Counted from the first letter of the stretch, positions 21,950 through 33,430 are shown. The stretch is DNA of 64,000 nucleotides from Haematococcus lacustris (GCA_030144725.1 JASKMD010000003.1:17098618-17162617); one strand, 5' to 3'. The notes: generated by a model from the letters alone, not told the origin. Made by a program: numbers and translations.

Positions 21950-22177
21950 TGCGTGCCCCCCATCTGACCTGTCATCAGCTTACAATCAGTTCATGCAGGT
22001 CATGCCAAATCTACACCATAGCCCTCGCGGCCAGGCAATAGTTTAGGTGGTAGGCACTCATGCACTATGTCCACGTGCATTGGGTATACTCCACACAGCT
22101 CATGAACACCATTTGAACAGTCTCGCCATTGATCACTAGTGGTCACTAGTAGGCCGACTCAAATGGAGGCCCTAGTG
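21950..22177 (+). ncRNA. Type-2 Fanzor 3' tail, ending CCTAGTG; candidate guide-RNA scaffold
   Basis: Conserved with 27984-27798 (inverted) and 63369-63506. Shared blocks are TCAGCTTACAATCAGT, CCATAGCCCTCGCGGCCAGG and GGTATACTCCACACAGC. It ends in CACTAGTG palindromes followed by TGGAGGCCCTAGTG, which read inward from the end as CACTAGGGCC. The terminal CACTA suggests the element's end is of CACTA type. The RNA role is inferred from position. Confidence 0.45.
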
Positions 22178-22240
22178 TGGGACAGGAGGGCTGTGTTGGG
22201 ATGAGAATTGTAATCGCATGGCATTCAAACTTGCGTATGT

Positions 22241-25200
22241 ATGTCTATGGCATTTGAGTTATTGTCCATGGGGACGCGAAGCGCGTTTTCCCGGCTTTGT
22301 CGCGAGTCTCTATGCACGCCCGCCAAGCGTGTCGCCTGCTGTGTAGGTGCGGTGACCCCTGTCACGTGTATTCAGCTGTGCCCCGCCCCCTTTCCTAATG
22401 CTACTTGGGTGTGGTGGACAAGCGGATACACAGGCTTGCCGTGCGACCTTGCACGCGACCACAGCCAAGCACTGTGACTCCACCTGCTTTTGCTCCAGCA
22501 CGCATGTGATTCAAGTACGCACAGCTAGCCACGACGCACATGTTGTGTCCACTCACATCACGCCAAGCACCAGTCCCTACCACCCGCCCCAGCCCCCACC
22601 TTTGCTTACATTACGGCTCGACCCGTCACAGTGCCAGCAAGTAGCCCACGCCAGCTGCATCTGTTGCATTGTGGTGTGGGGTCGCCTGTTGATATCTCTG
22701 CGACAGACATACTTGAAACTCATGGACCCAATGTATCACGTCCCTGTGCTCGCTTGATGCATGCTTGTGCTGTGAGTTGCAGGAGTGAGGGAGGTCATTC
22801 GGCTAGATGGCAGGCTGGAGGTGGTGGCCTGCAGCCCCGCAGCCCCGCAGCCGCAGGCAGCTGCCTTCAGCTCTGCAGCTAGCCCAGCGCCCTCCACACA
22901 CCCCGCTGCCCTCCCCTCCGCTGCCACCTCGGCAGCTACTCCCTCCAGCGTCACTGCTGCGCTCAGCCATGCTCAGTCGTCTGCATCCAGCCCAAAGAGT
23001 GCAGCAGCGGGCACAGCCCCCGTGGTGCCGCCCATGCCACAGTGGCAGTTGGAGCAGTTGGTTGACCTGGTTGCCAGCCACAGCAGGGTGGTGGTGTTGA
23101 CGGGTGAGTGGCTATTGGTGTGGCCACAAGCTTGGCTGCGGGTGACCAGGGAGTAACTGGGTGGCCTCAAGATCCTGCCGTGCCCCCCATGCCCTGCCGT
23201 GTCAAGCCCTGCCCTACCTCCCTAACCCTAACCCCCCTCCTCCTCCCTTTAACAATGTATGCCACCAGCCACGGACTATTTGGATCCCTTTACATTACGG
23301 GGAATGCAAGACTTTTTATCTTCCCGTAACAGCTGGCCCTTACACTAAACATTATCCACGGCAGCGGATATTCAACGGAGGCCCATCGTGGAGGGCTGCA
23401 TGTACTGCACCACACACTTCTCCGCTAGGTGCGGGATGCAGCACGGAGGCAGGGGTGCCGGACTATCGTGGGCCTCAGGGCGCATACACCAAGCACAACT
23501 TCAAGCCCATGACTCACCAGCAGGTAAGCCCAAAACTCCACCCACCCCTCACCAGTTCCCCCCAACCCTCATCAACCCCAGCGTTGCCCCCTCCCCTCCC
23601 CTACAATGTTCCACTGGCAATCGCAGGGGTAGGGCCAGGTTGGGTAGGTGGGACAGGGAGGAGGGAGATGGGACAGCCTTGCCACTGTCCTTACTCATTC
23701 AACAGCTGTGGCTCAGCTAGTTACTTCTCTCATGATGGAGAGGGTGAGAGAGCTGACATCCCAGCCTCTGCCCCATCCCCACTCCCTGGTGCCCCTGCTG
23801 CCCCTGCTGCCCCTGCTGTGCCCCCGTAGTTCATGGCAGGGGCTGCGCAGCGTGCGCGCTACTTTGCCCGCTCCTTCTTTGGCTGGCACGAGTTCAGCTC
23901 CAGCCGCCCATCAGGAGCCCAGGAGGGGCTGGCCCGCCTCGTGCAGGCCGGCTGGGTGTCACACATCATCACACGTAGGTCACACCTGGGTCACAGGTTC
24001 AGAGTGATGCACAGGTATCCGACTGGAGGTGTCCAAGGGATGGAACCATTTGTACACCGTTGCACCTTACTAAAAAAAGAGCTGGCGCAGCCATGGCATG
24101 TAAAGGTGATTGTCAGGGAAAGGGAAGAAGGCCTGCAGTACACAGCATGGCAGGGGCAGCACAGCACCGAGGCGGACAAAGGGGCCCCACCGGTACGTAC
24201 CAGGCATACGAAAGCTCAGCCAGGGCTGGCTGCTTAAGCTGGTGGTGGTCAACAAGCCGCAGTTGAGAGATAGCTGAGGATGGCAGTTGAGAGGTAGTTG
24301 AGGATGGCAGTTGAGAGGTAGTTGAGGATGGTGGTAGAGACTTAGTTATGTAAGAATGTAATAGAGGTAATGGATGATGGCAGGTGTATTTAGGCCATCA
24401 AGTTCACCTGAGGCAGTCAGGCAGCCTAGCCATCTGGCAGCCCCAGCCTTAGCCAGATTGCCAGTCCCTGGCTTGTGGGGAATGCTGGGGCGCGCTGTTC
24501 TGCACCTGTAGCGGGTCATGCCCCGACAGCAGCAGAGCCATGCCCATGCGCCCATGCACCCATGCGCTTGCTTCTGTGTGCCATGCCTCAGCCATGCCCA
24601 CATGGTCATACTCACAACCACCACCACTGTCATCATCACCAGCATCACAACCCTCACATATCCAAACTCTAACTCGTAGCGGTCACACCACCACTGCTGT
24701 TGACAGCGGCAACACCATGCAGCCGCCCTCCCAGCATTGACACAGCGCCACCGCCACCGCCATCATCACTGCCACCACCACCACTACCACCTTAACTGCC
24801 ACTGCCGTCACCACTGCCACCATGATGTCAGTAGCAGCAAGAGCAGCAGCAGCCAGTTGGTGCTGTAGTGTCATTCACGGCCTGCTGGGCTCTGTGTGCA
24901 GAGAACGTGGACCGCCTTCATCACAAGGCCGGCACCCCCGCTGACCGGGTCCTTGAGCTGCATGGCACCACCTTTGAGTGAGAGCCACAGGGGCCAACCA
25001 GGCAGGCAGGCAGATGATCTTGCTGGCAGATGCTCCTGGTCGGGCTAGGCGGTGTGAGATTACACTTCCTCCCCTGTGTGAGAATCTGCTGCCTTGCATG
25101 TCACCCTTACCCCTTCAGTCCGCAACAGCTTATACCCCTTGCTTGTGCTTGTGCTGCTAACAAGAGTTTCCTTTGCATGCCCTTCCATGCAGTCCCTAGT

Positions 25201-26707
25201 CTGTGGCTGCAGCTGTCCTGTAGAGTGTGTGTGGACGCTGCAGGGTGCGCTGCCTTGGCTGCGGGTGCCTCAGCCCCCGCCACGCCCTGCAGCAGCAGCT
25301 GGCCCGCATGAACCCAGCAGCCGCAGACCTAGCCGCCCAGCTGGCCCAGGCCAGCCACCACAGTGCCGCCCCCTCCGCCCCCCTCCACCCCCCTACAGCT
25401 GTCCAGACGGGGGACCCCACTGCTGTTGAGGAGCCGCGGGCAGGGCAGCAGCTGGGCAGCGCGTCAGAGGTGATGCGAGCAAGGCCCAGCACCCAGCCAG
25501 CGCTGGTGAGTGCTGCAGGCAGGCCGCAAGCGCAAGCACAGCACCACTCACCCTAACCACTGCCCAAGAATGCGAGGGTTCAGGGTCAGGAATCAGGGTT
25601 AGGGTTCAGGATTAGGGTTCAGGGTCAGGATTCAGGGTTGGGGTTCAAGTTTGGGGAACTTGTTGTTTGAGAGACTTGGTTGTAGGCAAAGGAGAGGAGG
25701 AGCAGGAGGTTGCGTGGTATGGCTGCCTGTGCCCGGTGCAGTGTCCATTGAAGTGTTACTCCACTGCTGGTTGCCGCATGCAGCCCTGCTCCCTGATGGC
25801 TGCCCTGTGCAGCCGGGGCCGCAGCTGGTGCCAGTACGACGCCCAGATGGGGATGTGGAGCTGCAGGACGCTGGTGCAGCCTTCCAGGTGTTGCTGCGTT
25901 GCTGAAGCCACCCCTGCAGCGCCTGCTGCAGTGCATGGCTAATCTTACTAAAACCATAACCCCAACCTGACCCATCTATATACATAAACCTGACTCAACT
26001 ATAGTCCTAAGCCCAACTATGACCCTAACCCTGAAACATGGCTGCACCCAGTGTATCTCACGTCACGTCATGCAGGTGCCGGGGTGTGAACAGTGTGGCG
26101 GGCTTCTAAAGCCGGATGTGGTCTTCTTTGGGGACGCCATCCCTAAGGTCAGGAAGGCTGACATGGGTTGCTACACTTTGGCGCCCCCCGCCTCAACCCC
26201 GCCTGCCCCACCCCACCCCATCCCATCCTGCTTTCTGTGTTGTCAATCCAGGCTGCAGAGCCTCCCCCTAACACTCTGTTTGCAGGACCGTACCCAGCGC
26301 TCCTTGCAGCTGGCCTCAGAGGCGGACCTGCTGCTCATTGTCGGTAGCTCCGTCATGGTCAGTCCCCTAGCTCTCTTCCCTGACCGCTGTACTGTGTGCC
26401 AGGGCAAGGGCAAGCAGTACCAAGCACAGGGCTAGCGTCGTGTACGTTCATTAGGCCAGGTCCAGGAGGGCTGCTGGAGAGAAGGGGGGTGACAGTGTGA
26501 GGAGTGAGGAAGCTGCTCTGGCCGCAGGTGTATTCCGCATATCGACTTGCCGATGCGACCAGCAAGGCGCGCGGCAAAGTGGGCATTGTGAATGTAGGCC
26601 CCACCCGGGCGGACGGCCTGGCCCACTGGAAGGCGGAGGCGCTGGCGGGCGAGACCATGATGCGCCTCGCCGCGCACCCCCGCCTGCTGCTCCCGCGACC
26701 TGTGTGA
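22241..26707 (+). CDS. NAD+-dependent protein deacylase, sirtuin class II (SIRT4-like), 10 exons, 467 aa
   Basis: Sirtuins remove acyl groups from lysine using NAD+. Exons: 22241-22346, 22783-23103, 23429-23523, 23830-23974, 24902-24977, 25244-25505, 25813-25887, 26076-26147, 26286-26357, 26528-26707; all phases agree. Exon 1 encodes [20 protein letters not shown], a likely mitochondrial presequence, and an Ala/Ser-rich linker follows. Motifs: [20 protein letters not shown] (NAD-binding GAG-x-S), [32 protein letters not shown] (catalytic His), zinc cysteines CLGC and [17 protein letters not shown] and [15 protein letters not shown] 45-residue Ala/Pro-rich insert after exon 6's conserved part is longer than in animal SIRT4. 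The starts of exons 6 and 7 were chosen by phase and zinc-motif alignment. Catalytic residues intact. Confidence 0.92.
25555..25660. repeat. Interstitial telomere-like GGGTTAGGGTTCAGG tract in sirtuin intron 6
   Basis: Degenerate TTAGGG/TTCAGGG repeats. Similar tracts occur as CCCTAACCCTAACCC in the histidine-phosphatase intron 7 (about 20270-20320) and CCTAACCCTAACC in sirtuin intron 2 (about 23220). Confidence 0.7.
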
Positions 26708-26982
26708 CGCATCCGTGTGACGAGCCCGTATGCACTAGCCCAGCCGGCTAGGGCGGAGCTCGCCCAGCCTAATGCGCCGTCGCAGCTGGTGTGTGTACCT
26801 CAACGCAAGAAGCATACTCAGGGCGCACCCTGTGGGAGGTCCTCAATTCCTGGCAATCAGCGAGACCCTGATGTGATCAGCCATTCTGGAATAGGAAAGA
26901 ATGAGTTGCTGTGAACTACAGTGAGTGTGAACCATTTTGTGACCTCAAGGAACGACTACTTCCTGGCCTGAATTGCGGTACA

Positions 26983-27095
26983 GTGGGGGCTGCAGTCATC
27001 AAGGGTGCGACCGAGGATGCTACAACATGTTTGTAGTAGCTGAGTGAGATTACCCGTAGGCCGACATGTCGTTCCTTGTTGAATGAGTTTTGTTG
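26983..27095 (+). repeat. Solo type-1 Fanzor tail, 5'-truncated
   Basis: Begins at the GTGGGGGCTGCAGTCATCAA point of the tail and ends GAATGAGTTTTGTTGG, with no coding sequence. No clear target duplication was found. It lies 280 bp beyond the sirtuin stop codon. Confidence 0.75.
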
Positions 27096-27797
27096 GCGCT
27101 GGTGTCACTCGCCACCCGAACAACCCTAGAACCCATGACTTTGCTACTTTTGTTGCAACCCGTTGTTGCGCAATGACGCGCCGGCTCACGCTGTTGCCGT
27201 GATGACAGGCAAGAAGCGCAAGCACATCGCACCCCGACCAGCCATCGCGCAGGTGACGCGCGGCACCCACCAGCCAGCTACTTACGCCACCTCGCGTCAC
27301 CTCACCAGAGATGCGTGTCGCCTCTTGGGAAATGCGGCAGCCCAGCATGTCAGCCTGGCTACCAAGGGGTGTGCTTGATGCCATCAGGGGCCAGCCCAGA
27401 CCAGGGTTCTCACCTGCCACTGGCCCCCAGGCCCTTCCTCCACCCCTCCCCCAGCAGAAGTGGGCCTGGGCGGCAAATAGGCTGGCTGCAACGGGGCCCA
27501 CATTGGCATGCTGGGGGGCTACAGCTTGCAGAAGCAAATACCACCATGGTGGTGGCAGACTTCTTCTTGACTGCATGCTGATGACCCTGAGAGCCAGAGG
27601 CTGTTTGCGGCGCTACGACGGCTGCAGGAGCCGGGTCCGGCGGTATGTCTAGGTTTGTCTAGTGGCCGGGGCCCAGCAGGTGAGTGCAGGGTGACTTCAA
27701 ACGGACGGTGTGCGGCCAGGGACTGGGCTGCAGCGAGCTGGTCCCTGGCAACAGAGGCCTATCTCAACAAGCTACTGCCGGCAGCCCCCTCGTCCCT
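27096..27797. other. Unassigned sequence between two Fanzor remnants
   Basis: Long open frames on both strands are not supported by motifs. A plus-strand stretch (27180-27370) reads KKRKHIAPRPAIAQVT and could be a basic exon. No family recognised. Confidence 0.3.
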
Positions 27798-27984
27798 CAC
27801 TAGGGCCTCCACTTGAGCTGGACCACTAGGGACCACTAGTGGCTACTGGCGGGAATACTAGGGACCACTAGTGGGCAATAGTCGCCCGACTCACGTGGTG
27901 TTGATGGGCTGTGTGGAGTATACCCAGGGCGTGACAAGACATGCGCTAATGTAAGCTGATAACAGCTCAAGAAGGGGGCACACA
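27798..27984 (-). ncRNA. Type-2 Fanzor tail, minus strand, terminus CACTAGGG at 27798
   Basis: On the minus strand it contains GGTATACTCCACACAGCCC and several CCACTAGTGG palindromes. It terminates at the same CTCAAGTGGAGGCCCTAGTG sequence as the copy at 21950-22177. Fixed termini at two loci define the element's 3' end. Confidence 0.45.
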
Positions 27985-29250
27985 TTACTGTGCCACAGCA
28001 GGCTGCTGCTGCTGCTGCTCCTGGTCCTTGGATGGCTTGTCTCGCAGCCGCTTGTAGCCCAGGCCGGGGTACTCCTTGCCCTTGGCTGGTAGAGCTGCCT
28101 GGTCTGGCCAGTAGCACAGCTCCAGTGGGCGCCACCTGCTCACCCCATTGCGCTGCATGTTGAGCGCTGCATTGCAGTCCCTGTCCAGCCACCTGCGTGG
28201 CTGTGGTGCTTGCTTGGCTTTGGCAGCCTTGCCCTGGGCCTTGCCTTTGCCCTCAGTGGGCTGGGTGGGCTCAGCTGCCTGCTCAGCCTTGATGCGCTTG
28301 CTGCGCTTGGCTGGCGAGGGAGTGCTGGGCCCTGGCTCTGAGGCTGATAGCTGTGTAGCTGCCTGGCTGCTGCATGGGGCATGTGGGGGCTTGCGTGGGG
28401 CCACTACCGGGCACCACATCAGGCCCCGCACTGGCTGGTCATGCGGCTGGCTCCATGCTGGGCGCAGCAGGCGCAGGTCCACCTGTCTTGCTGGGGGCTT
28501 CCAGCCTGCACGCCTGTTTAGCTGTTACCGGCGGGGTATTGATGGCCGGGCCCGCAACAATGCGTAGGCCCTAGTAGCTTGCACAGGCTGTTAGCCTTTC
28601 AAGCATTAAGCTGTTGATTTTGATGAGGTGCCCAGTGGTCATGGGGGGTGGCCCCCAGAACGTGCCATCGAGGTGGGGTTTGCAGTCATCAAGGGTGCGA
28701 CCGAGGATGCTACAACATGTTTGTAGTAGCTGAGTGAGATTACCCACAGGCCGACATGTTGTTCCTTGTTGAATGAGTTTTGTTTGCCTGTTTAGCTGCT
28801 CCTCCTCACATGGCTGCTTGCCATACACTGCTGAGCTGACCCGGGTGGTGCGGTGCTCATCCACAAGCACCACCCTGCCCCGCCGTTGGCCTGCGCCCTT
28901 GGGCCTGCACACCACCTTGCAGCAAGCAAGCAGCACCGCATCAGCACCCCACCCACCCAACCCCAGTGCCAATGCCAGCTGTGCCAAAGAAGACCACCAG
29001 CTGCTTGGCATGCCCGTGGCGCTCTATGGACACCTCCGCCATGTCCTTCTCCAACTGCAGCCATGCACCAAGGCACACACCACCTCCCAGTCCCTTACCC
29101 TCCCTCCCACCCACCCACCCTCACCTCCTTGAAGAGCTGCTCCAGCGCCCGGTCCTGGGCTCCGTACAGCCTTAGCCGCTGCCGTGCCCACTTGGGGTCC
29201 AGGTACACCTCCCACACCGCATCCAGGTGGCCAGGGTGACAGTGATGTGC
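27985..29250 (-). pseudogene. Fanzor (TnpB-like), type 2, frameshifted and split by an insertion
   Basis: Minus strand. The exon at about 29250-29131 (WEVYLDPKWARQRLRLYGAQ then ALEQLFKE) corresponds to type-1 WEEYLKPRWRRQRLAL. The next exon runs LEKDMAEVSIERHGHAKQLV, a frameshift near 28950, then GRVVLVDEHRTTRVSSAV (RuvC-II Glu) to 28799. There a 261-bp type-1 tail has inserted in the opposite direction. The frame resumes at 28524 with WKPPARQVDLRLLRPAW, VRGLMWC, an unexpanded SPAKRSKRIKAEQ linker and WLDRDCNAALNMQR (RuvC-III Asp), and ends QQQQPAVAQ. The RuvC-I region is missing upstream. It shows the ancestral form of the linker expanded at 21481-21792. Confidence 0.75.
28525..28785 (+). 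mobile_element. 261-bp 5'-truncated type-1 Fanzor tail with 13-bp target duplication
   Basis: GCCTGTTTAGCTG occurs at 28512-28524 and 28786-28798, directly flanking the insert. The insert starts in the last 13 codons of the type-1 Fanzor gene (YRRGIDGRARNNA) and runs through the complete conserved tail to GTTTTGTTT. Removing it and one duplication restores the type-2 Fanzor reading frame (EEEQLNRRAGWKP). A fixed 3' end, variable 5' end and long duplication are hallmarks of target-primed reverse transcription. Confidence 0.85.
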
Positions 29251-30318
29251 TTCAGGTTGGTCGAATTGTTGATCGGCTTTGTTGAATGTCACTTTGTTGT
29301 TGTGATCAGCGGTTATGGCTAAGGAGCGTCCCGGGCTGTATCATATTATATAGATATAGGTAGACAATAATAAATACAATTTCATTATAAGCCCTGTTTC
29401 TGCAGCGCAAGACGCCTGTGGGGACCCTGTGTCCCTCGCGCACTGGTCGTAACCGTGCGCGCTGAGGTTCGGGTGGCAGTTAGGCGGCAGTTGGCGGGCA
29501 GTTGGCGGGCAGTTGGCGGGCAGTACAGTTGGCGGGCAGTGTATCGTGCACCGGCATCATGGCTGACGCCGATGAGCGAGAGCAGATGCTTAACCGTGTT
29601 ATGCTGCCATCAAGCGACCTGTTGCTACGAGCAAATTGCAACCTGCGATAACCTTGAGATTCTGCGGTTACCAAGAGTCGAACTAGCGTCGCCAAGATGA
29701 CTAAGTGTATCATGATAGCATAATAGTCCATATACGTGTATCATGAGATATCATGATACATGCCGCTCCCTAGTTATGGCAACCCTGACTCGTCATCCCA
29801 GCTACTGCCGTCAGCCATTAGGCTGCTTTGCCCCCTTCTCTCTAGGACCATTTGCGACTTTCAGCAACGCACTTCAAAGCAAGGTGCACGAACAATGGTG
29901 CACATGGGGTCCAACGCTGGCTCTCTAGCACAGGCATGTGAGCTAACAGCGTTCTTCTAGAGAGCCAAGTTTCGGCTGCTGCCTGGCTCCATAGGCTTAT
30001 CGGAGAGAAGAGGTGGCATGTTGGGTTAGATACGAGTGGGAGCAAGGGATGGGGGCGAGTATACTGATATGAAATGGTCTGATGGGGGAAGGCTGGATGT
30101 TGTCCTGGGACCGCAGGGAAAGCAATGACACAAAGCTTTAGCAACAGTATATTGCAGAGCAGTATATTGCACTAGCAATGACACACAAAGCAAAACTCAT
30201 GGGCGCCCTTCAAACTTTTTCCCACGTGCGGCCCATATCAAGAGTGCAGAAAGCGCTCTGACATTGCTCAGTCTCGTGGCATAGCAGCTAGCAGCCTCGA
30301 CTAGCTACCTCGACAGTC
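29251..30318. other. Spacer with short repeats, a hairpin and a small ORF
   Basis: Contains an AT-rich patch (29335-29395), four GTTGGCGGGCA units (29470-29540), and a short frame at 29560-29652 reading MADADEREQMLNRVMLPSSD. A perfect hairpin lies at 29738-29759 (GTATCATGA, loop GATA, TCATGATAC). Nothing is recognised as a gene. The 100-200 bases before 30319 would be the promoter of the HAD gene. Confidence 0.35.
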
Positions 30319-33172
30319 ATGACAATTGGCGGAGGCACCGCTCCAAAGGGCGTGCGACGTGTAAAAGCCCTACTCATTGACTTGGACGATACACTGTACC
30401 GCTGCCACCAAATCCCTGCAAGCTGCCGGTCAGCAATCGAAGGTGCGACCCGCATAGAAAAGCAACGCCCAGCTCGCAGTTGCTCGCGCTTATACCTCAG
30501 TCAGTCCAGAATCAAATGGGGTGCGCTGCTGCACGGAGCATATCCGAGGAGCATCATATGCGGGACCCGTGCTAGTGCCACGTAGCTGCCAGGGGTGCAG
30601 TCATGGCATCAGCGTAGGCCCAGCACGCTCAACGCAGCGTGTGCCTGCTCCGCAGCCTACATCCACCAGCACCTGTCAGTGCCTTTGGACCAAGTGCCCC
30701 AGCTGACCAGCCAGCTGTACTTCTCCCATGGCACCACCCTGGCTGGCCTGGTGGCGTCAGGCTACAAGATCGACTACGACCACTGGCACCAACTGGTGCA
30801 CCACGAGGCTATTGACTACTCCCTGCTCAAGCCTGACCCTGTCTTGCGCAATCTGCTGTGCAGGTGAGGGGTGAGGTGGCAGGGGCAGGGGGTGCAAGAA
30901 ACAGGGGCAGGGGGAGCAGGCAGCAGCGGCAGCAAGGTAGAGGCAGGGAGGAGCTCCCATGCCACATTCCCGACTAAGCTACAGAAAACTCATTGGTAAA
31001 TGTAAATCAAGGGACTTATGACAAAAAGCCAAAAGGTCATCCTAGTATCTCCATAGCCTCCTGCCATTCTTGCCTTTCTCCTGCCACTCTTCTGCCTTTC
31101 TCCTGCCGTTTTTCCTGCCATTCTAGCATCTCAGGCTGTTCGTTCTTTCGACAACCCTGCGTGTGTCCGCAACAGAGCCCAGCGCACCTCCCATTGCAGT
31201 GTCTCCATGTATGCCTGTTTGCCTGCTGACCTGTGTGACCCAGCTTCGTAAAAGTGTGACCTGGACCTGTGACGGGTGTGACCTGTGACGGGTGTGACCT
31301 GCGCAGCATTGACATACCCAAGTTCATCCTCACAAACGCTGACCGCAAGCACGCCCAGATCTGCCTGGACCGCCTTGGGCTCAGCGACTGCTTTAAGGTA
31401 GGTTGCACCACCTAGCCTGCCTCAAGCCTGAGGCCTAGCTCAGCCCATTGACCTGCCCCTGGCCCTGCTCAGCCTGTAGAGGCCCGTGGCAGGTGGGGTG
31501 CCTGAGCCCGACCCTGTGGGCTGAATATCCGCCAGTAGGCTGGGCCAGGGGCTCCAGGGGCAGGGCCAGCAGCCGGCCAACATACCATGGTAAGCCAGTC
31601 AGCACACCCCTCTCCATGTGCATGGCCTCCATGTACGCATGGCAAGTCCCCCATACATGTGCATGGCCTCCCCTCCCTGCACTGTCCATGATGTGCCGAG
31701 CTCCCTGTCACCCGTCGCAAGCGTCAGCCATGCCCCGCCCTTTCCTGCCCCCCTGCTGCCATCTACTTCCATGTGCAGGCCGTGTATGACTTTGAGTGGG
31801 TGATGGCGGCGGCAGAGCAGCAGCACCTCATAGACCCTGGCCATGCGGTCTTGTGCAAGCCCTCCCCCCAGGTAGCCCCCCCTCACTCCTCTCCCTCATC
31901 CTCTACTCCCCCATGCCCGTCCACCGCACCCACAGTCACCCACCCACCCACCCACCCACCCACCCAAGCCTGGTCCCCTCTCCTTGACCCTCACCTGCTG
32001 TCTGCAGTGCATGCTGTGTGCAGGGTGCTGTCCAGGCTGCTGGCCTGCGCTGCTGGCTGCTTGCCACCTCCACCTGCACCACCATGATCATCATCAGCAG
32101 CCCCATGCTCACCCCACCACCCTTCAGCCCTCCTGACCCGCCATACCTCCCTGAACCTCACCCAACACCGACACATCCACCACCTCCCCAACAGTCCCCC
32201 TCAACGCATACACCTCCAACACCGGCACATCACAACCACACATCCACCTCCTCCCCACTCCAGATCCCCAACCCCACCTTCCCCCACCCCCCCAGCCTTG
32301 CGCCCTGCTGACCCTCCCCCCTCCCTGAGCTGAGCAGGTGTATCACCTTGTCCTGGCCGCCATGCACTGCACTGCCCAAGAGGTCATCTTCTTTGACGAC
32401 AGCGTGCGCAACGTAGCCGCAGCCCACTCCCTGGGCATGACCACCGTGTTGGTGAGCAGCAGCGGCTGCCAGGACACAGTCCCTGCACCACACAGGACAC
32501 AGTCCCTGCACCACACAGGACACAGTCCCTGCACCACACAGGACACAGTCCCTGCACCACACAGGACACAGTCCCTGCACCACACAGGACACAGTCCCTG
32601 CACCACACAGGACACAGTCCCTGCACCACACAGGACACAGTCCCTGCACCACACAGGACACAGTCCCTGCACCAGGGCACATTGGATGGTGGCGGCAGGC
32701 AGGGAAAGGGCACTGCTGGCGGGCGGGCGGGCATCATAAGATGAGGGTGACATGGGGTGTGTCCCCTTGCTGCCCTCCCACCACAAACCCTCACCCACGC
32801 TGATGCCGGCACAGCAATCCCACCCCTCGACTCTTACCCTGCGGTCGAGTAGATGTCAGGATGCGTTCGCTTTCCCTTTTCCTTCCTCCCGCATGGTGCA
32901 TTCCTCTCCCCTTTGTCCCTTTCGTGTTTCTTTTCTTCCTTCCCTCTGTGTGCTTTTACAAGTAATGTTTTGCAAATAAAGCAAAACAGGGTGGTTAGCG
33001 TGTGGCCTGGCTGCAGGTGGGTCAGGCAGAGCCGGTGCCAGGGTCAGACATGTGCCTGCTGCACATGCACCAGCTGCCCTCCCTGCTGCCTGAGCTTGTG
33101 GACCAGCCTGGCCTGGTGCATGCGGGGCACAACGGGGAGCTGCTGGAGCTGGTGGAGCCGCTGCAGGCCTGA
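30319..33172 (+). CDS. HAD-superfamily hydrolase, pyrimidine 5'-nucleotidase (SDT1/PHM8) type, 6 exons, 261 aa
   Basis: HAD phosphatases use an aspartyl nucleophile; the SDT1/PHM8-type branch dephosphorylates pyrimidine or other nucleoside monophosphates. Exons: 30319-30442, 30656-30863, 31307-31397, 31779-31871, 32338-32451, 33017-33172, all in phase. Motif I is LLIDLDDTLYR (both Asp present). The cap domain includes LYFSHGTTLAGLVASGYKID and HHEAIDYSLLKPDP. Motif II is FILTNADRKHA, the motif III Lys is in VLCKPSPQ, and motif IV is EVIFFDDSVRNVAAA. The C-terminus is Leu-rich (LLELVEPLQA). All four motifs are intact. Intron 5 contains a 23-bp minisatellite. Substrate is inferred from family only. 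Confidence 0.9.
32465..32672. repeat. 23-bp minisatellite, about 9 units, in HAD-gene intron 5
   Basis: Tandem GACACAGTCCCTGCACCACA plus CAG with almost no divergence; open in several frames on both strands but intronic. Confidence 0.95.
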
Positions 33173-33430
33173 CCCGGCTGCTGGGCGGGTGGCTGCAGGG
33201 CCTGGCTGCAGGCTGAGGCTGTTGCGCTGTGCACTAAGAGGCTGTTGGGGGCTTGTGGAGGATGTGGTGTGGTGGGGTATGGTGTAGCTCAGGGCTGCGG
33301 CTCACTCTTTGGCCAGATCGCTCCATGCGCCCTGTTTCAGTATCTGTGCTGTTGACATGGATTTGGAGAGAGAGCAGTGAGCCCCTCAGCACATACAGGA
33401 GGTCAGTGTGGCGCTGCTTGTGCTAGCGAC
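33173..33430 (+). repeat. Dispersed repeat shared with 43690-43935
   Basis: GGCTGCAGGGCCTGGCTGCA, GGCTGTTGGGGGCTTGTGGA and GCTCCATGCGCCCTGTT recur in the same order at 43690-43935, inside the TBC gene's 5' part. The shared stretch covers part of a predicted TBC exon (43982-43877), so one copy is a duplicated gene fragment. Here it follows the HAD stop codon and probably contributes its 3' UTR. Confidence 0.7.

Noticed and set aside
25093..25240. Zinc-motif-like CGCSCPVEC as sirtuin exon 6
   Set aside because: It cannot be joined in frame to the preceding exon, whereas the acceptor at 25243 gives [19 protein letters not shown], matching the SIRT4-type pattern.
32230..32812. Three overlapping Cys/Val/Trp-rich ORFs
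   Set aside because: They translate the 23-bp minisatellite inside an intron of the HAD gene.
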